From assembly GCA_030695565.1 (NCBI GenBank), contig JAUYRZ010000020.1:1-52686 (forward strand): a DNA stretch of 52,686 nucleotides, read 5' to 3'. The notes beneath the pieces were generated by a model. It did no database searches and was not told where the DNA came from. It was given only the letters and a program-made list of their open reading frames with translations. Source of the stretch: Archangium sp. (GTDB taxonomy: Bacteria > Myxococcota > Myxococcia > Myxococcales > Myxococcaceae). A program made the position numbers and the translations under genes. Shown piece after piece: positions 1 to 11,009 of the stretch (position 1 is the stretch's first letter; each line of letters opens with the position of its first letter).

Positions 1-343
1 GCACGCCTTCGATCACCGAGCGAAACGCCGAGCAAGAGGGACAAAACCGCGATCAGGAACTCAGCTCGCAGAGGCGATTTACAGCCTGCATCTCCGAGTG
101 GTCGATCACGCCCGCGGGCCTCTCACCGCAGTAGTGCTAAGTGGGGGTGAGGGCCTCGTCACACCTTTGCGCTTCAAGCGCGGAGCGCCCTCAGTCCCAT
201 GAACACGGCAGTGCACATGTACGCGCTGCATACACACCACCCTAAACGCGCAGAACCAAAGCGCTCCAACCGGGTGTGCACCTTCTGCACTCCGAGGCAC
301 ATGGGTTGCTTTGTCGCACCTCGACTTCACCCGAGGAGGCGAG
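1..343. other. Left-edge region with no convincing gene
   Basis: No reading frame here has a believable start, ribosome-binding site and codon bias together. On the minus strand at about 1-75 one frame reads as a short hydrophobic stretch (roughly LIAVLSLLLGVSLG). It could be the start of a membrane protein running off the left edge, but no good in-frame start codon is visible. The stretch just before 344 carries the AGGAGG ribosome-binding site of the next gene. Confidence 0.4.
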
Positions 344-1267
344 ATGCGCGGACTCATCGCAGTGCTGGCAGTGGTGCTCACGAGCGCGGCCTCCGCGCAG
401 ACGCAAGTCGGCGGGCCGGTCGACCCGCAACGCGCTGAACGTTGCGCCGTGCGGCTCGGCATCGCGTTGACCGGCAAGAGCCCCAGCGCCGCGCTGCTCT
501 CCGCTGCCAACCCTCAACTCGAGGTCGATGCGTTGCTCGAGTCAGACGCGTTCATCGAACGCTTCGCCCGCTTCATCAACACCACCTTCAACGACACGCC
601 CGGCACCAACTCGATCGACGACGCCACCTACCACCTCGCCCGTCATCTGCTGGTCAACGGCAAGCCCTGGAAAGACCTCTTCATCGGCCCGTACGACGTG
701 GCGTTGGTCAACGGCCAGGTGCAGGTGCGCGATGACGTGAACGGGCTGGGCTTCTACCGCTCGAAGGCGTGGCTCGAGCGCTACGCGGGCAACGAAGAAG
801 ACGGCGTGAAGCTGGCCACCGCCTACCGCATCCTCAACAACACCACCGGTCTCAAGCTCAACGCGGCGGTGCAGACCCCGGGCGCTGACTTCTCCGCGAC
901 GGGGCGGCAGAACGGCGCCTGCCGCGGCTGCCACTTCGACGGCTGGTTCGCGCTCGACCGCGTGGCCAGCGTGCTGACGAAGAAGGTGCAGACCGGAGAC
1001 ACCATCACCTTCACCGCGCCCACCGCGGGCCCGCAGCAGTTGCTCGGGAAGACGGTCTCCACCGATCGCGAGCTGATGAACGCGCTGGTGAACAGTGCGG
1101 CCTTCGACTTCCGCGTCTGCCGCCTCGCTTTCCAGTTTCTGTACGGCCGCAACGAGCTCTCGTGTGAGGGCCCGTTGTTCGACCGCTGCATCGACGCGTT
1201 CCGGGCAGAGGGCACCATGCAGGCTGCGCTCGCCATTGTCGCCACCGACCCTTCGTATTGCCAGTGA
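344..1267 (+). CDS. Secreted CxxCH protein, short DUF1588/DUF1585-like
   Basis: A 307-residue exported protein. The ATG at 344 is chosen because AGGAGG lies just upstream and a typical signal peptide follows (MRGLIAVLAVVLTSAASAQ). An earlier in-frame ATG at 311 lacks both. A single CRGCH motif in mid-protein fits the CxxCH haem-attachment pattern. It is preceded by a helical part resembling the tumour-like 'planctomycete cytochrome' layout (LTGKSPSAALL, then a spacing region) and followed by a segment ending in FLYGRNELSC, like the 'GR' block of DUF1585. This looks like a shortened relative of the DUF1592-DUF1588-DUF1585 proteins that usually accompany DUF1501 proteins, and a DUF1501 gene lies two genes downstream. 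A periplasmic electron-transfer or binding role is inference; covalent haem is not proven. Confidence 0.7.
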   Translation: MRGLIAVLAVVLTSAASAQTQVGGPVDPQRAERCAVRLGIALTGKSPSAALLSAANPQLEVDALLESDAFIERFARFINTTFNDTPGTNSIDDATYHLARHLLVNGKPWKDLFIGPYDVALVNGQVQVRDDVNGLGFYRSKAWLERYAGNEEDGVKLATAYRILNNTTGLKLNAAVQTPGADFSATGRQNGACRGCHFDGWFALDRVASVLTKKVQTGDTITFTAPTAGPQQLLGKTVSTDRELMNALVNSAAFDFRVCRLAFQFLYGRNELSCEGPLFDRCIDAFRAEGTMQAALAIVATDPSYCQ

Positions 1268-1278
1268 GGAGCCACGCC

Positions 1279-1929
1279 ATGACGCGCACGAGCATCATCG
1301 TCGGAGTGCTGGTCTGCATGACCGGTTGCGAGGCGGAGATCGAAGCGGTGCAGACCTCGAAAGAAGACATTCTCCCCATCGACGCCACGCCGCTCGCGGG
1401 CGCGAAGGTCACCGCCCCGGAAGTCGCGTTGTGTGAATCGGGCCGCGCCTACGTGGGCTTCGGCGGGCAACAGCTCACCCAGGATCGCAAGGAAGCCGAC
1501 GTGGGCCTCGAGCGGGCGCGCACCAAGCCCTTCGCGGCGCTGCAGACCGAATACGTGCGCGTGCTGGGCAACACGCCTGAGCTGCTCGCCCAATCGGAGT
1601 CGACCTTCGGCCTCACGCCGGCACGCTGGTACCCCAGGACCGATCCGAACGCGGTGAGCCTGTACCAGGCGTACCGCATCGCCTTTCAGGGCTGCCTCAC
1701 GCTCACTTCCCAACCCACGCAATACGCCCAGCTGCCGACCATCGACACCGCCCGCACCGAGTGCACGACGTGGGCGAAGAAGTTCTGGGGCCGCACCGCG
1801 ATGGGGCCGGAGCTCGAGGCCTGCGCCAACGTCATCGGCATCTACTCCACCAGCGAGACGAGCGTGCGCCGCCGCTGGGCTCACGGCTGCGCGTCGGTGT
1901 TGACCGCGTCTGACTTCCTCACGTTCTGA
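1279..1929 (+). CDS. Small predicted lipoprotein
   Basis: A 216-residue protein with an N-terminal hydrophobic segment ending in MTGC, which fits a lipobox, so it is probably lipid-anchored after cleavage before Cys16. The ATG at 1279 follows GAGGAG at good spacing. The in-frame TTG at 1258 inside the previous gene is less likely. The mature part holds several cysteines (near CESGRAY, FQGCLT, TECTTW, EACANV, HGCASV) that could form disulfides. I do not recognise a family. It sits 11 bases after the CxxCH gene and 12 bases before the DUF1501 gene, so the three are almost certainly one operon and may act together at the cell surface. Confidence 0.7.
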   Translation: MTRTSIIVGVLVCMTGCEAEIEAVQTSKEDILPIDATPLAGAKVTAPEVALCESGRAYVGFGGQQLTQDRKEADVGLERARTKPFAALQTEYVRVLGNTPELLAQSESTFGLTPARWYPRTDPNAVSLYQAYRIAFQGCLTLTSQPTQYAQLPTIDTARTECTTWAKKFWGRTAMGPELEACANVIGIYSTSETSVRRRWAHGCASVLTASDFLTF

Positions 1930-1941
1930 AAGGCCCGCACC

Positions 1942-3135
1942 ATGAACCGTCTCTCCCGTCGTCAGTGGTTGCAGGGCATGGCTGGGTTGGCTGGCGCAGG
2001 CACCGCGGCGCGCCTGGGGTTGTGGCCCTCGACCGCCTTCGCGCAGGAAGCCCCGGAGAAAGCAGCGCTGCTCGTGGTGTTTCTGAACGGCGGGTACAAC
2101 GCGCTCTTCGGCAGTGCTGACAGCTTCGCCGGCGAAGGCACGTTCGGCGTCACCGGCTCCAATCAGCGCATGTTGGGAAATGGGCTGGTGGTCGACGGGC
2201 CGACGTTCGGCAACCTGCCTGCCTTCGCGCTCGAGCACATGGCCACCGTGGGCGTCCGCCACGGCATCACCGGTCACGAGGCCGCGCAGGATCACTGCTT
2301 CACCGCGGGCAACTCGAACGCGGCGATCAAACTGGCCGCCGCGATGGGCGGGGAGGGCGCCATCAAGTGCGTGCAGCTCGGAGGGCAGGGCATGCCCGGG
2401 GGCCGGGAGCCGGAGAACGGGGTGAGCCTGCAGACCATCAACGACATGAAGAGCACCATCGCCGCGCTGGGCGGCATCACCGACGCCACCGTGCCGGATC
2501 GGGGCATCGCCGAGCGCGCGATCGCCGCCTCCCGTTTCATGTCGGCCAAGACGTTGGTGAACAGCCCGCGGCTCACCAAGACCCTCGGCGAGGGTTACGG
2601 CGCGGCGGTGGAGACGCTGCAAAAACCGGTGAAGTCGTACAACTACGTCAACCTGGCCAACGCGTACGGCTTCTCGCCCACCACCACCGCGGTGACGAAC
2701 TTCACCACCCAGGTCGCCGCGGCAGAGGTGATGATCGAAGCGGGCGCCAACGTGTGCGTGGCGGTCAACGGCGGTTGGGACACGCACGGCGATCGCGACG
2801 GCTCGAACGTGCGCACCATGATGAACGATCGGATCCTCCCGTCGTTGCGCGTGTTCATCAACCGCATGGTGGCTGACAGCCGCCGCAACGTGAACGTGGT
2901 GATCATGGGTGACTTCGCGCGCAGCCTCCCGGGCTCGGATCACGCGGCTGGGGTCTCGGCGACGGTCATCGGCAAGAACGTGCGGGTGGGCACCACCGGC
3001 CGGGTCGACGCCGACGTGCGGCTCTCACCCGGTACGCCGCAGGGCCTGGGGCTCTGGGCCTACCTCGCCCGGCTCACCAACCTCCCGTTCCAGCCTTTCG
3101 GGAGCAACCCTCACACGGGGCTCGTGCTGACCTGA
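1942..3135 (+). CDS. DUF1501 family protein, Tat-exported
   Basis: A 397-residue protein of the DUF1501 family, which adopts a sulfatase/alkaline-phosphatase-like fold of mostly unknown activity. The N-terminus has a twin-arginine signal (LSRRQWLQGMAGLAGAG followed by a hydrophobic stretch and an AQE cleavage region), predicting export of a folded protein. Typical family blocks are visible: LLVVFLNGGYNALFG near the start, GGWDTHGDRDGSN in the middle and VVIMGDFARSLPGSDHA near the end, the last two carrying likely metal-binding Asp and His residues. It is the third gene of the exported trio. DUF1501 genes are commonly paired with haem-motif DUF1588/1592 or DUF1800 genes, and the first gene of this operon appears to be a short version of such a partner. 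Confidence 0.85.
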   Translation: MNRLSRRQWLQGMAGLAGAGTAARLGLWPSTAFAQEAPEKAALLVVFLNGGYNALFGSADSFAGEGTFGVTGSNQRMLGNGLVVDGPTFGNLPAFALEHMATVGVRHGITGHEAAQDHCFTAGNSNAAIKLAAAMGGEGAIKCVQLGGQGMPGGREPENGVSLQTINDMKSTIAALGGITDATVPDRGIAERAIAASRFMSAKTLVNSPRLTKTLGEGYGAAVETLQKPVKSYNYVNLANAYGFSPTTTAVTNFTTQVAAAEVMIEAGANVCVAVNGGWDTHGDRDGSNVRTMMNDRILPSLRVFINRMVADSRRNVNVVIMGDFARSLPGSDHAAGVSATVIGKNVRVGTTGRVDADVRLSPGTPQGLGLWAYLARLTNLPFQPFGSNPHTGLVLT

Positions 3136-3261
3136 TGATGTGAGGTGCTGAAGGTGATGTGGAAGAGAGTCTGCCTCGACCTCAAAGTCAGCGGCGACTC
3201 CGCTCGAGTCGACTGATCGCGCGGGGTCCGCTTCGGCCCGCCACCTGCAGCGGTCAGTGGC

Positions 3262-4428
3262 GTGCGCCGGGTGATGGTCTTGGAGTCGGATGAACAGGTG
3301 GCCGAGGGCATGCGGCGCTCTTTGCGGAGCTACGCCAACGCGTGGGAGCTCCGCCTGGTACGCGAGGCCTCGGAGGCCCTGGCGGCGGCAGAAGAAATCG
3401 ATGCGCTGATCTGTGAAGCCTCGCTTCCCGGCGTGGAGGCCTTGCTGGGAGCGTTCAAGCAACGTTTTCCCCGCGTGACCCGTACCGTGCTGGCGGCCCC
3501 CGACCTGAAGCCCGAGGTGGTGAGCCGGCTGCAAGCCCTCAGTCACCAGGTGATGCGCAAGCCGATCCTGCCCGCGCTGATCTTCGATCTGGTGGAGCGC
3601 ACGGCCACGGTGATCGACTCGTTCGCCTCCGAACGCCTCAAGGTGGTGGTCGGCCAGTTGGGTGATCTGCCCCCGTTGCCGGCGACCTATTCGAAGATCG
3701 CTGCGATGGCACAGGATCCCGAGGTCTCGATGGATTCGGTGGCCGCGGTGGTCGAGCGTGATCCCGCCATCACCGCCGCCGTGTTGCGCATCATCAACTC
3801 GGCGTACTTCGGCCTGCCCCGGCGCGTGTCTTCGGTGCGCGAGACGGTGCGCTACTTAGGCATCATGCCGCTCAAGAACCTGGTGCTCACCGTCGAGGTG
3901 TTCGAGGGCCTGGCGCGCGGCAAAAGGGCGCTGCTCCTGCAGCATGAGGCGTTGCTGCGCGCGTACGCCATGCGCGAGCTGCTGGGCCGCTCGGCGTTGG
4001 CCGAGCAGGCGTTCGTGGCGGGCATCCTGGCCGACGTGGGCCAGTTGCTGGTGATCGCCCGGTTGCCCATCGACGCCACCGCCATCGATCGCCGCACGGA
4101 AGCCGGCGTGCTCCCCTGGGTGGCTCAGGAAGAGCGGCTTGGTTGTACGGCAGCCACCATCGGGGCTCAGCTGCTCGCGCGTTGGAACCTGCCTGCCTCG
4201 TTGATCGAAGCGGTCGCCCTGAACCACTTGCCTCTCCGCGGCAGCCCAGCGGCCAACGTCACCACGGCGCTCTCCCTGGTCAGCGCCGTGGAGTGGTCGC
4301 TGCGCGCCCCTGAGCACCTGCGCCGCGAGTTCCGCCAGCAAGCCGAGCAGCTCATCGGCGTCTTCCCCTCGGCGAGCCTCGAGTCGATTGGGCGCTATTT
4401 TGGTGGCGCCGTCGAAGCGGTCGCTTAG
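3262..4428 (+). CDS. HDOD protein with degenerate receiver domain
   Basis: A 388-residue protein with a GTG start. Residues 1-110 resemble a response-regulator receiver: the acidic pair (ESD at 8-10) and the conserved Lys (MRKP, Lys100) are present. The phospho-acceptor position reads CEASLPG, with Glu52 where Asp is expected. Residues about 130-330 form an HDOD domain (LPPLPATYSKIAAMA, then RIINSAYFGLP and VRYLGIMPLKNLVL). HDOD proteins are signalling or regulatory factors that lack the metal site of HD phosphodiesterases. A Glu at the phospho-site often mimics the phosphorylated state, so the receiver may be locked on; this is inference. A small inverted repeat (3195-3211) lies upstream, after the DUF1501 gene. 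The gene precedes dnaE by about 90 bases and could be co-transcribed with it. Confidence 0.85.
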   Translation: MRRVMVLESDEQVAEGMRRSLRSYANAWELRLVREASEALAAAEEIDALICEASLPGVEALLGAFKQRFPRVTRTVLAAPDLKPEVVSRLQALSHQVMRKPILPALIFDLVERTATVIDSFASERLKVVVGQLGDLPPLPATYSKIAAMAQDPEVSMDSVAAVVERDPAITAAVLRIINSAYFGLPRRVSSVRETVRYLGIMPLKNLVLTVEVFEGLARGKRALLLQHEALLRAYAMRELLGRSALAEQAFVAGILADVGQLLVIARLPIDATAIDRRTEAGVLPWVAQEERLGCTAATIGAQLLARWNLPASLIEAVALNHLPLRGSPAANVTTALSLVSAVEWSLRAPEHLRREFRQQAEQLIGVFPSASLESIGRYFGGAVEAVA

Positions 4429-4521
4429 GGCCGAGGTCCCTCCAAATAGCCCGTTGATCCCCTCCTCAGATCGGTGGTGAAAGAGCGTTCAGCTCCTGCC
4501 GACCCGCCGAGGGGAAAATCA

Positions 4522-8109
<3,588 letters not shown>

Positions 8110-8148
8110 GCAAGGCAGCCGCAATTGTCGCCCAAGGCCGAGAGGAAA

Positions 8149-8178
8149 TGGCTCGAACTTCACGCTCGTTCCGAGCCA
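8149..8178 (+). terminator. Possible hairpin terminator after dnaE
   Basis: TGGCTCGAAC and GTTCCGAGCCA form an imperfect stem of about 10 pairs with one bulge and a loop of about 9 bases, 40 bases after the dnaE stop. No U-tract follows, so factor-independent termination is doubtful, but it may stabilise the 3' end. Confidence 0.3.
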
Positions 8179-8402
8179 AGCTCTGCTGAGCTGAGGCGCG
8201 GTCGGCCGCTCCAAGTTGGACGGTTGGACCGGGGCAGGGATATTGGGAGGTCTCTCGTCGAGTATGTCTCCTGTTGAGTTCAGATAGCATTACTTATGTT
8301 TCCCAGCTCGCGGTCACGCTCGAAGCACTGTTCGAGCTGCGTTGTGCTGGTGAGTTGTTCAGCGAACGTCGTCGCGGCTCGGTCCCTCGCCCACACCGCA
8401 GG

Positions 8403-8711
8403 CTACAGATCTTTGGCACGCCGCGATCTCCATAGCTCGACCGAAGCCTCGAGGTCGTCCTTGAGGACCTTCGACACGTACGAGATTTTTCCGCCCACCA
8501 CTCCCCACTCGGCGGAAACGACTGTTTCCTGCGTGTGCCAAACCAGATTCCAGTTGGTGACCCTTCCAGGTGTTCCGTACCTCGTGCCCAGAAGTCCAAT
8601 GAGATCGGCTGCTTTGATTTCGGGAATCGCCACCATGACCTGAGCCAGCCGCCAGCTCACAAAGAAGCACGAAACACGTGCTTCGTGATCGGCCACCGCC
8701 ATGTGAGCCAT
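8403..8711 (-). CDS. Hypothetical protein, possibly a gene fragment
   Basis: A 102-residue reading frame on the minus strand with good G/C third-position bias, which argues that it is or was coding. No family is recognised; the C-terminal half (ISYVSKVLKDDLEASVELW) looks like a compact helical domain. The start is uncertain: ATG at 8711 or the ATG three codons later, neither with a strong ribosome-binding site. A second minus-strand frame (8657-8809) overlaps its 5' end and also reads sensibly (MSLSDVAKEMNGHKRVTLEA, then SIRAQLEAAEW). The two could be one gene of about 145 codons split by a frameshift near 8700. It lies alone in the spacer between dnaE and the 9077 cluster. Confidence 0.45.
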   Translation of the reverse strand: MAHMAVADHEARVSCFFVSWRLAQVMVAIPEIKAADLIGLLGTRYGTPGRVTNWNLVWHTQETVVSAEWGVVGGKISYVSKVLKDDLEASVELWRSRRAKDL

Positions 8712-8875
8712 TCGGCTGCTTCGAGTTGAGCGCGGATGGAGTCCTGGTCGGCCTCAAGCGTCACGCGCTTGTGGCCATTCATCTCCTTGGCTACGTCGGA
8801 GAGGGACATCCCCCAACGGAGTGCTGCCAGCCTTCTTTGCGGCGCGACTCGATCGACGGTGGTCAAGGTGATGCA

Positions 8876-8895
8876 GCGCGCGCGCGCGCGCGCGC
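8876..8895. repeat. Alternating (GC)10 tract
   Basis: Twenty bases of perfect GC dinucleotide repeat. Alternating GC is the classic sequence able to form left-handed Z-DNA and is prone to slippage, so its length may vary between strains. It lies in non-coding or degraded sequence, 200 bases upstream of the 9077 gene. Confidence 0.9.
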
Positions 8896-8957
8896 CGTCA
8901 AACGGCGTCGGGCAAGAAGAGCTGTCACTCGTCGAATTCGCTTCCCGTCGTTCTTGG

Positions 8958-8993
8958 GAACTTGGGCTCGAGCAGCAGCGCGAGCCCAAGTTC
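8958..8993. repeat. Perfect 13-base inverted repeat
   Basis: GAACTTGGGCTCG and CGAGCCCAAGTTC flank a 10-base spacer (AGCAGCAGCG), able to form a stable hairpin in RNA or a cruciform in DNA. There is no T-run on either side. It may be an operator or leader hairpin for the cluster starting 84 bases downstream, or the scar of a small mobile element. Confidence 0.75.
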
Positions 8994-9076
8994 AATGACT
9001 GCAGCCACTCACCAGCACCGAAGGAAGGGCCAGTGGCCGCTATTGCCAACCTTGTCGTCTAACCGTAAACTGAGGC

Positions 9077-9595
9077 ATGGAACGCTTCGTTTCGGTTGCT
9101 AGTCTTGCTGTGTCCATGGTCGCGATTGTTCTCTCAGTTCGCGATAGACCAGATGATTCGTCTGCGTCAGCCAAGGCTCGAAATCTTTGCGAGGAGAGTG
9201 GCCGCCGAGTCAGCGAGCTTGACGCTCGCGTTCAACAACTTGAAAGGGGATTTCAAAGTCCGCTGAGCGCGCTGAGTCCGCCCACCGTTTCGCCTAACGC
9301 GCCGTCGGCACTTGTGACTGGGCGTGCTGTCGCTGCACCTGAGGCGCCGAAAAAGCCCACAGTCGTTGAGAGAGTTCGTTTCGTTCAGAAAGAAATCTCG
9401 CTTAACCCAGATCAAGAGAAGGCGTTCACAGCACGTCTCCTTGAGGAAGATGCAGTACAGGCTCGATACCTAGATGGAAAAGTCTTCTACCACAGTATTG
9501 TTGAGGAGCGTCGGAAGACAGACTTCGAGATGTCACGTATCCTCCCGGCCAGTCAACTACGGGCCTATTCTCAGATTCGGAGGCGGAGCAACTAG
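9077..9595 (+). CDS. Membrane-anchored coiled-coil protein
   Basis: A 172-residue protein of unknown function. Residues 1-22 (MERFVSVASLAVSMVAIVLS) form an uncleaved membrane anchor. Residues about 32-62 (ESGRRVSELDARVQQLERGF) look like a coiled coil. A Pro/Ala-rich linker follows, then a charged helical C-terminal part (NPDQEKAFTARLLEEDA through RILPASQLRAY) reminiscent of Spy/periplasmic heptad proteins. Many third positions are A or T, unlike dnaE upstream, so this cluster may be acquired or weakly expressed. Its TAG stop overlaps the GTG start of the next gene by one base, indicating translational coupling. Confidence 0.75.
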   Translation: MERFVSVASLAVSMVAIVLSVRDRPDDSSASAKARNLCEESGRRVSELDARVQQLERGFQSPLSALSPPTVSPNAPSALVTGRAVAAPEAPKKPTVVERVRFVQKEISLNPDQEKAFTARLLEEDAVQARYLDGKVFYHSIVEERRKTDFEMSRILPASQLRAYSQIRRRSN

Positions 9596-10986
9596 TGCAC
9601 TTTAGGACTGCGGTGATCACGACGGTTCTCGTGTTCTTGTCGTGCAGCAGCGTTTCTGTCCAACCAGTAGCCTCTAGAATCCAAGTGCGTTTGGGACTGG
9701 GTGAGTGGCTAGACTTGCATGGGGCGAAGCTTGAGGCCGCATCTCCTACAGAAGTATATTTCCGCCAACTCGGAAAATCGTCCGCGCTTCTCTCGTCACG
9801 GCTCATTCAAGGTCGTTGTGACTTCCAGTCTGAAGTGCGCGTCGAAGTCGGGGCGGATTCGGTTTCCACCTTTCGCTGCGCTGAACCTTCGGCCTTAGTG
9901 CTTGAAGCAGATGGACAAACTGGGAGGCTGTTTGTGCAAGCTGCGACCCCGTCGCCGTTCGACGGCGGCCACTTTTTGCCCTGTTCAATTTCACCAATTA
10001 ATTTCGGGCGAAGTGTTGATGCAGGATTCGCTGAGGTCGACACTACAGTGTCAGTGCGAATGTCACTGTTTCTTGAAGAGGGAAGCGAATGCGTAATCTC
10101 GCTCGATGTTGTGGACCCGGCGGGCGCATTCAGTCTCGAGTCGACCTCAACCACTACAAGCAGTGGTACGCGCTCGAGGTCTATGCCCCTCTCACCGGGA
10201 GGCATCGGTGAATTCAAACTGTCCTTCACCCCCCATGCGTTCGAACGAAGCTACCCAGCGGAGCTCGTCATCTCGGCCAATGGTACGATTATTGACCAGA
10301 TTTCGGCCATTGGCCGTTCAGCGGCTCGATGCCCGATGCGTGGTACGCAATGCCCACTGGCAAATTTAAGACAAACTTATCTGAGTACCGACTCCTCCCT
10401 GTACCTTCTCTCGGACGGCGGCTCACCCTTGAAGCTAGCTGACTTCCGCGACATTTTTCAGAGGCCCGTGAGCATGAAGGATATCGGAATACTTGGTGAC
10501 GGGAGTTTGCTAGGTGTTGGAGGTATCGGAAACGGATTGTTCCTTATCGACCCCGAGACCGGTCACGCGCGTCTGTTGCACAGCTTTTCGCAGAACTGCA
10601 ACGGGCTCGATACACTTGTGGATGGGGGCATTCTAATTGGTGGCAGTGCCACGCTCTTCCAATTTAACCTCGAAACCCAGACCGAAACTCCGCTTGCTCT
10701 CTTTGCAACGTCTGGCGACGTCGCATCTGACGGAGAAAATGTGTTTGCATCATCGCCGTCGCAAGCAGGGACTGAATTAATTCGGTGGGTGAATCTGACC
10801 TCCGGGTCGTCTGGAATAATTGTTGATACTGGGCTGCGCGATGGGTGGGGGCTGACACTGAGCTCCGGTACGTTGACGATGTTTACCGGTCGCGGCGAGT
10901 CCTTGGATGTGTCGCTGGACGCTGGTGCGATTGGGCGGGCCGCTGCTCTTCCAGGTGTCTGGACGGGTGCGGCCCGGCGTGAATAG
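9595..10986 (+). CDS. Large predicted lipoprotein, propeller-like
   Basis: A 463-residue protein starting with GTG at 9595, overlapping the previous stop. The N-terminus has a hydrophobic segment followed by FLSC, a plausible lipobox (Cys17), so it is probably an outer-membrane or periplasmic lipoprotein. The first half has no recognised domain. From about residue 255 the sequence shows repeated short beta-type blocks (YLLSDGGSPLKLADF, ILGDGSLLGVGGIGNGLFLI, TLVDGGILIGGSATLFQFN), as in a beta-propeller that reads out or binds something. Several cysteines in the middle (RCPMRGTQCP) may pair. Codon use is A/T-richer than the surrounding core genes. Function is unknown; by position it works with the 9077 and 11010 products. 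Confidence 0.7.
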   Translation: MHFRTAVITTVLVFLSCSSVSVQPVASRIQVRLGLGEWLDLHGAKLEAASPTEVYFRQLGKSSALLSSRLIQGRCDFQSEVRVEVGADSVSTFRCAEPSALVLEADGQTGRLFVQAATPSPFDGGHFLPCSISPINFGRSVDAGFAEVDTTVSVRMSLFLEEGSECVISLDVVDPAGAFSLESTSTTTSSGTRSRSMPLSPGGIGEFKLSFTPHAFERSYPAELVISANGTIIDQISAIGRSAARCPMRGTQCPLANLRQTYLSTDSSLYLLSDGGSPLKLADFRDIFQRPVSMKDIGILGDGSLLGVGGIGNGLFLIDPETGHARLLHSFSQNCNGLDTLVDGGILIGGSATLFQFNLETQTETPLALFATSGDVASDGENVFASSPSQAGTELIRWVNLTSGSSGIIVDTGLRDGWGLTLSSGTLTMFTGRGESLDVSLDAGAIGRAAALPGVWTGAARRE

Positions 10987-11009
10987 TCGCTTCTTACTCA
11001 AATGGGGAT

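Larger units (their letters stand above)
8712..9076. other. Spacer with simple repeat and hairpin
   Basis: Apart from the possible upstream part of the 8403 gene (to about 8809, minus strand), no gene is supported. The stretch contains a (GC)10 tract and a perfect 13-base inverted repeat, listed separately. The promoter for the plus-strand cluster starting at 9077 is presumably in the last 80 bases, but I see no clear -35/-10 pair. Confidence 0.5.

Noticed and set aside
823-2943. Long minus-strand open frame (706 codons)
   Set aside because: It runs opposite to three well-supported genes with signal peptides and family motifs. Its product is rich in His, Arg and Val as expected from antisense of high-GC coding DNA.
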